Shown here one piece after another: positions 35,139 to 43,280 of a stretch of DNA of 43,280 bases. The DNA lies in assembly GCA_000697475.1 (NCBI GenBank), contig JNEU01000849.1, forward strand, positions 1 to 43,280. Reading direction: 5' to 3'. The notes under the pieces were generated by a model. The model had not been told where the DNA came from. It saw nothing but the letters and a program-made list of their open reading frames with translations, and ran no database searches. Origin of the DNA: Lichtheimia corymbifera B2541 (Eukaryota; Mucoromycota; Mucoromycetes; Mucorales; Lichtheimiaceae). How positions within the stretch are numbered: the first letter of the stretch is position 1; every line of letters starts with the position of its first letter. Made by a program: the position numbers and the translations under genes.

Positions 35139-36838
35139 GGATGGATGCTATAATACAAAAGATGGATGGATGAAGAAAGGATGGATCCCAGATGTTGTTG
35201 GTTGCTTTGGTAACCTATCAATTTTCGGAGCTCAGTTGCCCCGGCAACAGCCCGCACCACTGAAACACCTTGGGTTGCATGGATCGTCATTTGTGCAGCT
35301 TGCTTAGCAGCACATGCAAATAGTGCTTCCCTCGTTCGACACGGCGTCCAATTTTCTTTTTTTTCTTTTTTTTGGGGGGTGGTGGTGCGTGGTGGTGTAC
35401 ATAATGCATCATCTAAGCTTGTGCTTGCTTAGGCACAAGTTGTTTTAAGGTTTATCATGTAAAAAAATCAAAACTAAGCGCTTGATGCAATACTTGCATC
35501 CGCCAGCATGTCACGTCGTCGTCAGCTGGAATCTGAGGAATCACTATCCCAACCCAGTGAGATAACAATGCTGCAAAAAGGTATGATAACTATATTCACA
35601 AAGTCACCATGACAATATCGTATATCATAACGACAGAAAAGGTGTGGTGGGTGGGACGGCACGGAATGGAATGGAATGGAATGGAAAAAGATGTCGTTTG
35701 GTCAGCAAAGAGTTCGTGTGATCTTTATCTCTCGGAGTGGTGTGCCACACAGCTGCGTAGCTTTTACACAGCGCATAAAAGGGCCCTGTTCCTGTTTACA
35801 TCATTCATTGTGTCACAAGCTTCTTTTTTTCTCGCACATGGATTTTGATTGTGGATGCGACTGGTTTAGCACAAACGTTTCAATTTCATCATTGGCTAGT
35901 CGTGACAGCATTATCTGTGTCGATCTCGGATGAAATAAAGTCATGGAAAAGGCAACTTTATCAGTCAACCATTGTATTACTTGCTTCGAACGTGTAGCAA
36001 AGTTTAATGAGGATACACAATGAACCTTGCAATACGCGTCTGATTATTATGATACCAAACAAAGAAAAGGAGATACATGCACGTAGCTGGCGAATGGGAT
36101 GATGTGTGGCTGAGGAAGCTAATGCATGGTAGATAACGCTTAACCGCTTTCCCAACGAGAATGCATATTCCCAGTGAAGTGATAAGGTGAATGGCGTTGC
36201 CTTTTAATCATGTCCATATCGGTAGTATACTTTTGCTGGTTGATGATCATTCAATGGCAGCTTTTTTTAATATCATTATCCAATATGAAACCAAGTTGAG
36301 CTACAAGGGAATTACAGAAATTGAAAAGTAGAATTCTCCCACGAGAACAAAGAAGAGAAGAAGGTTGTAAGTGAGCAATCATTCAGGCAGAATGAGAAAT
36401 GGAGCAATTTTGGTTTGCTTTAGAAGGTCGGGAATCCCCCACAAGGGAAAGTGATGCGACACACAATTGCTATCCAGCACCTCCCAACACAGGAACATGC
36501 ATATATACACACACACACAGAGCTTCATGATGTGATGCGACCATGTACAACGTATGCACCTGTCGTGTGGCCCAAGCCCTGGCTGAACATATTTAAATCA
36601 GGCGAAAGGAACGCATCTTTTTTTTTTCCTTTTCCCCTCTTCCCCTTTTCAACTTTTATTGCGGTGTTACGCTTGTCACTCGCACGTTTATACGTCTTGG
36701 TCATATCACTCATGCCGTTATAAACCGGTTCTATTTAGCCGCAAATAACAAAATACAAGCAACCAGCACCCGCTGTATCAGATCTCTGCTGTGGTATTTA
36801 CTACGACAACGCACGAAGATATCATCATCCAGTGATAC
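35139..36838. other. 1.7-kb intergenic region
   Basis: It contains the RPL9 promoter and the leader of the Hal4-like kinase gene. A G-rich run follows a T-rich run at 35355-35395 (TTTTTTGGGGGGTGGTGGTG), and a GGAAT pentamer repeat lies at 35663-35684. A possible two-exon small ORF (35508-35580 joined to 35637-35848) is listed separately. Nothing else is recognisable. Confidence 0.45.
35508..35848 (+). other. Possible two-exon small ORF, uncertain
   Basis: An ATG at 35508 opens MSRRRQLESEESLSQPSEIT followed by MLQK. A good donor (AAAAAG|GTATGA at 35581) and acceptor (ACGACAG ending at 35636) would join a second exon to a stop at 35848, for 94 residues in frame. The second part is partly encoded by a GGAAT repeat and ends hydrophobic, which argues against a real protein. 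No family is recognised. Confidence 0.2.
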
Positions 36839-38609
36839 ATGACAATGACAACACAATCATCAGCTACGTTTTTAAAGCACCAAGTCACCCTTTCAAAAGA
36901 ATCTCGATCCATGGATGACCAGGTATCCATTATACACAGCGAGTTCCGACACGGAAGTACGACATTAGATATACCCATGGTGGGTGATAGTAGGGGCAAT
37001 TCAGCACAACACAAACAACAACGCCCTGAAGGAACATCCTCCTTTTCCTCTATTTCCACTGAAGGGACTAGCACATCTCCTGAAAACAGTCTTTGTCATG
37101 TCGTCTCTGCACCCATTGTAGATAGACCCCATCAACAACACTCAGCACGTACTTCAGTCAGCAGTGACCATGGCATGTTGTTCGCACCCAATATGACAGC
37201 TGTTCGACCCCATTCTGAAATCATCCTCCCTCATCATCATCATCACCACCACCAACAACAACAACAACAACGACCATGGAAACGTAAAAGTAGCAGTAGT
37301 AGCACATTCTTCTTTACCCGACTCTTGAGGCGTTGGTCATATCATACTAGCAACGATATTCAACTTGTGGGAAACCATCGTTATGTCGGTCGCTTGGCTG
37401 AGCGATATGGTGATTACGTTAAACCGGATCGACGTGGGTCAACGACGCATAAGAGTATGGGTGCAACGTCTCGAAAGAATATCGCCAGTGGAGCAACAGC
37501 AGTGATTCGTCTAGTGCGTTCGTTGAATGGCGATAGTATACTTGCTGTCAAGGAATTCAAGAGGCGTGAAAAGGACGAGAATGTCAAGGAATACATGAAG
37601 CGCATGCACAATGAGTATTGCATTAGCAAGACGGTTTCCAATCATCGCAATGTCGTCAAGACGATCGACCTGGTACTTGATGAGCAGAATCGGTGGTGTA
37701 CTATCATGGAATATGTGAGCTACTCTTTTTCTTTCTTTTGTACTCTCTTATGCAAGGAACTGACAACAGTTGAAATTACAGTGTTCTGGAGGCGATCTTT
37801 TTACATTGCTGAGAGATAGGGCAACAGCGATACCAGTTATGGAACAAGCTTGTTTATTCAAACAGCTCTTGCTTGGTCTTCAACATTTACATCAACACGG
37901 TATCGCGCACCGAGATATCAAACCTGAAAACCTCATTCTCACGGCTGGTGGCACATTGAAAATAGCCGATTTTGGTACATCCACTGTGATGCGTAACGTA
38001 TTCAAGCGCCATCAAGTGCAACCTTGTAGCCAATGGTGTGGTTCATCCGAGTTCTGGTCACCCGAGATGTGGACTCTGAAACATCAACAGCAACGATATG
38101 ATGGCCAAGCACTTGATGTTTGGAGTGCTGGTATCACATTCTTTTGTATGCGATTTGGAAAACTTCCTTTCAGGGCAGCCTTTTATCATGATCCCAAAAC
38201 ACGACAATCAACCCCGTTGCCAAGCGACGCCCAATCTACATCGCCCGCTTATGTATCTGCCACAGCAACCGATGGTGGTGATCCAGCATTTGGTCTCTAT
38301 TACTATCAGCGGCAAACTCAGGGACCGATGAATTGTGATCTTTGGGAAGGAATGATTGATTCGACAGCAACAGCAGCAGGTGCCAGTGATCTTCCTCAGC
38401 AGTCCACGTCTTGTTCTTTATCTGAAAAGGAATGCGAATGTATAGCTGGAATGCTAGATCCACACCCCATCACCCGCTGGACGGTCGATCAAGCACTCGC
38501 TTCTTCATGGATGTCAACTGACATTGAAATGTGTAACGACGGCGCATTGCCAAATGGATGGCGTCATTATCATTGCATTGCACCAAGCACAACTTCCAGT
38601 ATCCTATAG
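36839..38609 (+). CDS. Hal4/Sat4-like Ser/Thr protein kinase
   Basis: This is a fungal-specific kinase of the Npr1/Hal5 group, closest in look to Hal4 (Sat4), which in yeast stabilises plasma-membrane potassium transporters and supports salt tolerance. Exons: 36839-37714 and 37782-38609, giving 567 residues. The first ~190 residues are Ser/Thr-rich with a run of seven His and six Gln (about 37231-37270). The kinase begins around ERYGDYVKPDRRG and SGATAVIRLV, with LAVKEFKRREKDENVKEYMK (catalytic Lys and a family-typical helix), TIMEYCSGGDLF across the intron, HRDIKPENL, IADFGTSTV, WCGSSEFWSPEMW and LDVWSAGITFFCM. A long, low-complexity insert (~70-80 residues) follows in the C-lobe before the last helix (ECIAGMLDPHPITRWTVDQA). 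The start is the first ATG in the open frame. Confidence 0.85.
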
Positions 38610-38939
38610 CACTTTGATATTCAGTAATTATGAGAGATTCTTATTACTTGTAGATAGTAAAATAGTTAGTTAGGTGATGGAGTTGTAGCTTTGATAGCCC
38701 TATCATCAGCCAAAGTAAAAGAAACATGCAACAATCAACCCGAAACACACACAACCACATGAATGATGCATGATGCTGATGACAATCACTAGCTGCACCA
38801 AACAGCAGTTGTCCCCTTTTATCCTTTATCACAGCATTTACAAGTGGGCATACAACTTTTACAATCCTGCATAAATCTTTCTGTATTACAATGCATCAAA
38901 TGCATACACACGATGAGATCAATACAGGCGAAAGGAACG
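38610..38939. other. Intergenic, 3' of the Hal4-like kinase
   Basis: 3' UTR and A+T-rich spacer. Nothing coding or structured was seen. Confidence 0.45.
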
Positions 38940-39640
38940 TCTTATAGAAACTTTGAAACTTTGAACAACGCAATCCAATATTCGTTAAAGTAATCCTTTA
39001 ATACAGAGTATAGATTGGAAGGTACAACGATTTGCTCGTTTGGGAGATACACCGATTGGAAAGTCTCTATCCTGTGGGCGTGCATTTGTGAAGATGAACG
39101 GGTAGACGTGAGGTGCCCAATCATACTCAGACAGTTCAGGATGATAGCATACTTCGTCAAGCTGCCAATAGAAACATAAGAAAAAAAAGCACTTTTTCCA
39201 CTCGTTGTACATATCAAGCGATATCCAAATCCGTAGGAAGTCGTATGTATTAAAGGCAAGTTGCTAAAAAATGCTGCTTCTATATAATGGCTATCTGCTG
39301 TTGACGTAAGAAAAGACTGCAAGCCAGGTTCCTGCAAGTAACTTGAGACGATGAAATATAGACCTTGCTAATATCAACTGCTGCAATGAATGCTGTTACG
39401 CTTGGTTGTGGTGGAGGAGTGTGCAAGAGAACGTGCAGTGTCAAGAAACGCGAGTGTTGTAGTGCCATGGACTTGCCATTCAGTCAAAGGCAATCGGATC
39501 AAGACAGTTGTAGGCTTAACATGATGGGTTGAAGCACGACAATCGTTTGCAGGTAATAGTTGTACTTGAATGGGCGGCAGTTGAGAAGGTCGACAACTGT
39601 GCGTTGGAATGTAGCTGTCGAAGCGGAAACGGATATTGCA
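38940..39640 (-). pseudogene. Decayed unidentified sequence, copy B of an inverted dispersed pair
   Basis: The minus strand here is collinear with the plus strand of 1145-1985 (anchors given at that entry). It keeps a 131-codon open frame (39337 down to 38942) and a parallel frame (39212 down to 38985) with protein-like segments such as LDEVCYHPELSEYDWAPHVY. In the upstream half, similarity to the other copy passes through stops and shifts. It is best read as a relic of a duplicated gene or transposon. A multi-exon gene using short introns cannot be fully excluded for this less decayed copy. Confidence 0.5.
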
Positions 39641-40051
39641 ATGGCGATCGGAAAGTACCTTTTCAAGTAGACATTCGCAACGACCGAACAGCCTTTTGCC
39701 TCACAGTGTATGTATTGTCGTTCACATGTGAGTTTTCTATCTCTCGTAGATGTCTTCCATTAATGTGGCCACGGCTGAAAGTAAAGGAAGAGGAGGCTGG
39801 TCGCGGTGCTGGGCACTTGGCTCTCATAATCCTCCTGAGCTTGAAATTGGATTGCATGATTCGACGTATTTTCACGTCTTTACCCTTCCCACAACGCGAA
39901 AACCGCCATTTTTTCGTGCTATACAGATTAGATACTTCATTTTCATTTAATATGTAGCATCGTTTTGATAAGAATCATAATAAAGTAGGCGTTTTTCGCT
40001 ATATTAGGAAATTTTTGCGGTCCTCATTGTTTTCAAAAATTTCCAAAAAAA
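39641..40051. other. Intergenic upstream of tRNA-Gln
   Basis: No gene signature. An A/T-rich segment, AAATTTTTGCGG near 40009 and AAAAATTTCCAAAAAAAGG at 40036-40054, leads into the tRNA. Confidence 0.4.
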
Positions 40052-40123
40052 GGTTTCGTGATGTAATGGTTAGCATATGAGACTCTGAATCTCATTATCC
40101 GAGTTCGAATCTCGGCGAGACCT
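40052..40123 (+). tRNA. tRNA-Gln (anticodon CTG)
   Basis: It is 72 bases and folds as a cloverleaf. Acceptor GGTTTCG (40052-40058) pairs with CGAGACC (40116-40122) with one G-T. The anticodon arm TGAGA / CTCTGAA / TCTCA places CTG at the anticodon. The T arm is CCGAG-TTCGAAT-CTCGG. There is no intron and no encoded CCA. A run of five T (40123-40127) directly follows as the Pol III terminator. CAG codons are read as glutamine. Confidence 0.9.
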
Positions 40124-40127
40124 TTTT
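40123..40127 (+). terminator. Pol III terminator of tRNA-Gln
   Basis: TTTTT immediately after the acceptor stem, the standard Pol III stop signal. Confidence 0.8.
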
Positions 40128-40164
40128 GCTTGCCGAAAGGCAGGGGGTATTTTTTTTATTGTGT

Positions 40165-40312
40165 CGGTATACTTCTTTATCTTTTGACAAGATCACATGA
40201 TCTTGATCATGATTCCACGACATTCCTTTTGGCACACTTCGGATATACTTCTTTACCATTTGAAGTATCATATGATTTCCATCCATGTTTCCTTGACATT
40301 CCTTTTGATACA
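40165..40312 (+). repeat. Tandem duplication inside the LTR
   Basis: 40165-40237 and 40240-40312 are imperfect direct repeats with a 75-base period. Shared pieces are ATACTTCTTTA, near-identical ATCA.ATGAT segments and GACATTCCTTTTG. Their position upstream of the TATA element suits repeated promoter or enhancer sites. Confidence 0.7.
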
Positions 40313-40390
40313 TCACACACAATGCACGGTCACACCTTTCCATCGCTTTCCCTCCCCTCTCCCATCGTTTCTAGAATCTACATCCACACA

Positions 40391-40398
40391 TATATATA
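40391..40398 (+). promoter_or_regulatory. LTR TATA box
   Basis: TATATATA followed by AG, 110 bases before the LTR end. It is the likely start-site element for the genomic RNA of the retrotransposon. Confidence 0.5.
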
Positions 40399-40510
40399 AG
40401 AACGCATTGCGTCCAAAAATAAATCATCATCTTTCATCTCTCGTAAAAAGGTCATCTTTTATCAATTGTTGTCCTGGCCTTGCTTTGCAGCCAATCTTGA
40501 TCACGACAAT

Positions 40511-40517
40511 TGGTAGC
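40511..40517 (+). other. Primer-binding site, initiator-Met tRNA type
   Basis: TGGTAGC is complementary to the GCTACCA 3' end known for fungal initiator methionine tRNA, the primer of Ty3. It starts two bases after the LTR and ends two bases before the gag ATG, so the gag leader is almost entirely the LTR R-U5 plus this site. Confidence 0.65.
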
Positions 40518-40519
40518 TG

Positions 40520-41548
40520 ATGAATCCCATCCACCGTCAAGAAAGCTATCGAACACCAAGACCGGATATCCCTGAATCAGACGAAGAAGACACAACCGTT
40601 ATTGGCACTACCGTGAACCCAGGCATGAGTGACCCTGCTATTATTCAAGTGATATTGGAACAGCTACGGAACCAGCAAGAGGAATTGATCCTTCTAAGAA
40701 GAGAAAGACAAGAAATTGGATCAACAGCAAGTAACATCAAGGCCGTGAAACCGGATGTTTTTCGAGGAGAACGTTCAACTGGTGCAGTTGAAGCATGGTT
40801 GCATACTGTCCAAAAGTATTGCGAGCTCACTCGTCTCAATGACCAAGAGCGTGTACTTTTTGCATCAACCTTGTTAAGAGATTCTGCTGCCACTTGGTGG
40901 CGACACCTTGAGACATCAATTGACGAAAACACTGGTGAAACTGAAGCACCCAAGGACTGGAGCGATTTTAAGGATCCCTTTCGTAAAGAATTTCGGCCAA
41001 GCAATGCTACCCAGATGGCACGACAACGTTTGGAGAAACTAAAGCAGCAAGACAGCATTCGAGATTACATTATTGAATTCCGCAACATCATGTTGGACCT
41101 CCCAGATATGTTCGAAGAAGATGCTGTGCACCAATTTATTCAAGGACTGCAATATGAACCACGTCTACAAGTATTTCTACGGACACCTACCTCTCTCAAG
41201 GAAGCATATTCTGCAGCAGAAGCCTACGAAGCAGCTGTTGAATGTGCTAGAGGCATACGCGATCCACCAGTCAACAACTCAAGATACGGATACAACAATC
41301 ACCATGGCGATTCCGGTTTTCAAGGCAGCACCCGTGCAACACGATCCACTACTGATGGCCCAACACCGATGGATTTGGATGCCCTGTATAACAATCGCAA
41401 GAACAATCATCGTGGTTTTGGTAAACGTTCCGGAACCATCCAATGCCACAATTGCCAAGGCTATGGACATATCGCTCGACAATGCCCGTCTCCACGTCTT
41501 GGTGACAAGAACACCCAACCTTTAAAAGGCAAAGCGTGGCGAGTATGA
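40520..41548 (+). CDS. gag: Gag polyprotein of the Ty3-type element
   Basis: This is the structural protein of the intracellular virus-like particle, 342 residues. The central block [20 protein letters not shown] through [10 protein letters not shown] and [14 protein letters not shown] is the retrotransposon gag (capsid) domain. A C-terminal CCHC zinc knuckle ([14 protein letters not shown], 41444-41485, pattern C-x2-C-x4-H-x4-C) binds the genomic RNA. The N-terminal ~90 residues are acidic and then Gln/Glu-rich and probably helical. The frame ends at TGA 41546-41548. Seven codons before that stop lies a slippery heptamer, so a fraction of ribosomes should continue into pol. Confidence 0.92.
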   Translation: MNPIHRQESYRTPRPDIPESDEEDTTVIGTTVNPGMSDPAIIQVILEQLRNQQEELILLRRERQEIGSTASNIKAVKPDVFRGERSTGAVEAWLHTVQKYCELTRLNDQERVLFASTLLRDSAATWWRHLETSIDENTGETEAPKDWSDFKDPFRKEFRPSNATQMARQRLEKLKQQDSIRDYIIEFRNIMLDLPDMFEEDAVHQFIQGLQYEPRLQVFLRTPTSLKEAYSAAEAYEAAVECARGIRDPPVNNSRYGYNNHHGDSGFQGSTRATRSTTDGPTPMDLDALYNNRKNNHRGFGKRSGTIQCHNCQGYGHIARQCPSPRLGDKNTQPLKGKAWRV

Positions 41549-41580
41549 AGGGACGCTCGTCACGCGTAGTCCAGTCCCTT
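41521..41580 (+). promoter_or_regulatory. Programmed -1 ribosomal frameshift signal with H-type pseudoknot
   Basis: Heptamer T TTA AAA at 41521-41527 is in register with the gag frame (X XXY YYZ). A 6-base spacer (GGCAAA) follows. Stem 1 pairs 41534-41543 with 41556-41565 (10 bp, one G-U). Stem 2 pairs AAGGGAC 41548-41554 with GTCCCTT 41574-41580 (7 bp, perfect). Loops are 4, 1 and 8 bases. The -1 frame is open from 41506 and is exactly the pol frame. The gag stop codon lies inside the knot. Confidence 0.82.
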
Positions 41581-43280
41581 AACATGGTGAAACCTGTGGA
41601 AGATCATCAAGAAGCCGCTGCCATGGATCCCGGTGACAAGGAAGGAAAACAACAGCATCAAGGACCTTTGGAGGAAGAACAGCTCATTGACTTGCGTGAC
41701 CCCATCGATGAAACAACTAGCATAGAGGATGACATACGCCGTATTGAAAAGCTCAACTCAATAAAGGAAACCGATCTTCCCCTGTACTCAATGACCTGCA
41801 ATGGGCAACTAGTGAACGTCTTATTAGATACAGGAGCCAGTACTTCTTACATCTCACCTCGACTTAGCTCTTATCTCAACATTGAGCAGGTTGTTGGTAG
41901 AGAAGTGGAAACTGCTGGTGGCCATTCGATCGGTATATATGCCCGTGCCTCCTTTGAGTTGGGTATTGTCAATGGCTGTGTCATTCCTTGGTGTGCGTAT
42001 GTGCTAGATACCAAATTCGATCTTATCCTTGGTCAAGATTGGTTCAAGTCAGTGGAGCCGATCCCATTTTGGCGTCATGATAGTTGGCAGATCAAGCATC
42101 AAGATAAGACTTTCACTTTGGAACCAAGTCGACGGCGCATCATTCCGGAGTTGGCGTATCTGATCACACAGCGTCAAGTGGAACGATATACACGACAAAA
42201 GGAGATATCTGAGATGTTCCTCTTGTTTACGGCATCGAATCGTACTTCAAGCAATGATGTTGGCAACGTTGAATTTAAGGCAATGATTCAAGAGTATGGT
42301 GATGTGTTCCGCAATTCGCTACCAGGACTCCCTCCAGCACGACAAGTTGAGCATGTCATCGACACTGGAGACGCAAAGCCTATAAACAAACCACCTTTCA
42401 AAATGAGCCCACGAGAGCTTGATGAGTTGCGTAAACAACTTGCCGAGTTACTGGATTTGGGGTTAATTCGACCAAGTGCATCTCCTTGGGGCGCTCCGGT
42501 TCTGTTCGTGCGAAAAAAGGATGGCAGCATGAGATTATGCATTGACTATCGTGCAATTAATCAAGTGACCAAGCGCAATGGCCATCCCTTACCAAGAATC
42601 GATGAGTGTCTGGAAAGATTGAGCGGCGCACGTTTCTTCACGAGTATTGATCTCAAAAGCGGTTACCACCAGGTGCGGATCAGAGAAGAGGATGTTCCTA
42701 AAACTGCTTTTAATACTCGTTACGGGTCATATGAATTCCTGGTCTTACCCTTTGGTCTTACAAATGCACCACCAACGTTCCAGCGTTTGATGAATTCCAT
42801 CTTAGGGGAGTATCTTGACAAATTCGTGTTAGTCTACCTTGATGACATTCTCGTTTTTAGTCGTACCCAAGAGGAGCACATCAAGCATGTCCGCCAACTA
42901 CTGGAATGTTTACGCAAGTCTCAATTGTATGCCAACCTGAAGAAATGTGAATTCAATAAGAGGGAGTTAGAGTTTGTTGGTTTCCATGTCAGTGATCAAG
43001 GCATCTTACCCTCCAAGTCCAAGGTGGCTGCAATTCAATCATGGCCAGTGCCAACGAATGTTCAAGAAGTGAGGCAGTTTGTGGGTCTTGCATCGCACTA
43101 TAGGCGCTTCGTCAAGAATTTTGCAAGTATAGCAGCTCCCCTGACTGATCTTACACAAGGCACCGGACATAAACGGCGTAGCATTGAATGGACCAAACGT
43201 TGCCAAGAAGCTTTTGACCGTATCAAGGATTGTATGTCGTCAGCCCCCATCCTTATTGCTCCTGATCCTGATAAGCCATT
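41527..43280 (+). CDS. pol: Pol polyprotein (protease, reverse transcriptase, start of RNase H), partial
   Basis: The replication enzymes of the element, in the -1 frame relative to gag and open to the window end (about 580 codons). An aspartic protease has [12 protein letters not shown] (Asp codon 41827-41829) and LILGQDWF. The reverse transcriptase has the [20 protein letters not shown] entry region, [29 protein letters not shown] and [12 protein letters not shown] (catalytic YLDD at 42835-42846), followed by the thumb region [18 protein letters not shown]. RNase H starts near [12 protein letters not shown] at the edge. Expression is expected as a gag-pol fusion by -1 frameshifting. An ATG at 41545 overlapping the gag stop (ATGA) is an alternative reinitiation start. 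Integrase is not visible. Confidence 0.9.

Larger units (their letters stand above)
40162..40508 (+). repeat. 5' LTR of the Ty3-type element
   Basis: It begins TGTCG and ends CGACA, a perfect 5-bp terminal inverted repeat of TG..CA type. It is followed after two bases by the primer-binding site. It contains a TATA element (TATATATAAG, 40391-40400) and AATAAA (40418-40423), suiting U3 and R functions. A 73-base segment is duplicated within U3 (see the separate entry). The far copy is not in the window, so the borders rest on these signals alone. Confidence 0.82.
40162..43280 (+). mobile_element. Ty3-type LTR retrotransposon, 3' part outside the window
   Basis: In order: a 347-base 5' LTR, a primer-binding site, gag with a zinc knuckle, and pol with protease and reverse transcriptase entering RNase H at the window edge. 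Protease before RT, the RT motifs ([18 protein letters not shown]) and a CCHC gag place it in the Ty3/Gypsy (Metaviridae) group of fungal elements. All frames read so far are open, so the copy may be active or young. Integrase and the 3' LTR would lie beyond 43280. The bases just before the LTR are TATTG, the expected target duplication to look for after the 3' LTR. Confidence 0.92.

Noticed and set aside
40645..41058. 137-codon minus-strand frame in gag
   Set aside because: Antisense shadow of gag.
41279..41585. Minus-strand frames of 78-79 codons across the gag/pol junction
   Set aside because: Antisense shadows of gag and of the pseudoknot region. No promoter or conserved motif.

Overview
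The window looks like nuclear DNA of an early-diverging filamentous fungus, most likely Mucoromycota (Mucorales-type). The coding sequence is cut by many short introns (mostly 50-70 nt, GT-AG with a few GC-AG). The proteins are typical fungal housekeeping ones (GARP subunit Vps54, ERMES subunit Mdm10, eRF1, eS7, uL6, a Sch9-type kinase, a Hal4-type kinase), and there is a Ty3-type LTR retrotransposon. Exon-intron models were built by hand from protein continuity and splice motifs; all ten spliced housekeeping or transporter models close to a whole number of codons.

Layout. 1-1130: decayed repeat units in direct and inverted order, with two sizeable palindromes. 1145-1985: a decayed, unidentified sequence with an inverted relative at 38940-39640. 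2565-5991 (+): VPS54. 5992-7946: long gap with only weak exon-like islands. 7947-10062 (+): a nine-exon MFS anion:cation-symporter-type transporter. 10183-11785 (-): eRF1. 12421-13745 (-): MDM10. 14109-17512 (-): a 12-exon CLC chloride/proton exchanger. 17513-21491: a 4 kb stretch with no recognisable gene. 21492-26863 (+): full-length ABCC/MRP-type ABC transporter. 27314-28075 (+): ribosomal protein eS7. 28374-29746 (+): universal-stress-protein-domain protein. 30208-32178 (-): Sch9-like AGC kinase with C2 domain. 32742-33985 (-): divergent CDK-like kinase. 34445-35079 (-): ribosomal protein uL6. 36839-38609 (+): Hal4/Sat4-like kinase. 40052-40123 (+): tRNA-Gln(CTG). 40162-end (+): Ty3-type retrotransposon with a complete 5' LTR, primer-binding site, gag and most of pol, cut by the window edge.

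Functional links. There is no operon and no obvious biosynthetic cluster. The genes cover membrane traffic (Vps54), organelle contact (Mdm10), ion and solute transport (MFS, CLC, ABCC), translation (eRF1, eS7, uL6) and nutrient or stress signalling (Sch9-like, CDK-like, Hal4-like, USP). Vps54, the CLC exchanger (a GEF1-type relative) and the Hal4-like kinase plausibly meet in endosome and plasma-membrane ion homeostasis, but their proximity is probably incidental.

The strongest unusual signal is at the gag/pol junction of the retrotransposon. There, a U UUA AAA slippery heptamer, a 6-nt spacer and a fully paired H-type pseudoknot (10 bp plus 7 bp stems) lie exactly where a -1 frameshift would join gag to pol. 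The element sits 38 bp downstream of a tRNA gene, which suggests Pol III-associated integration.
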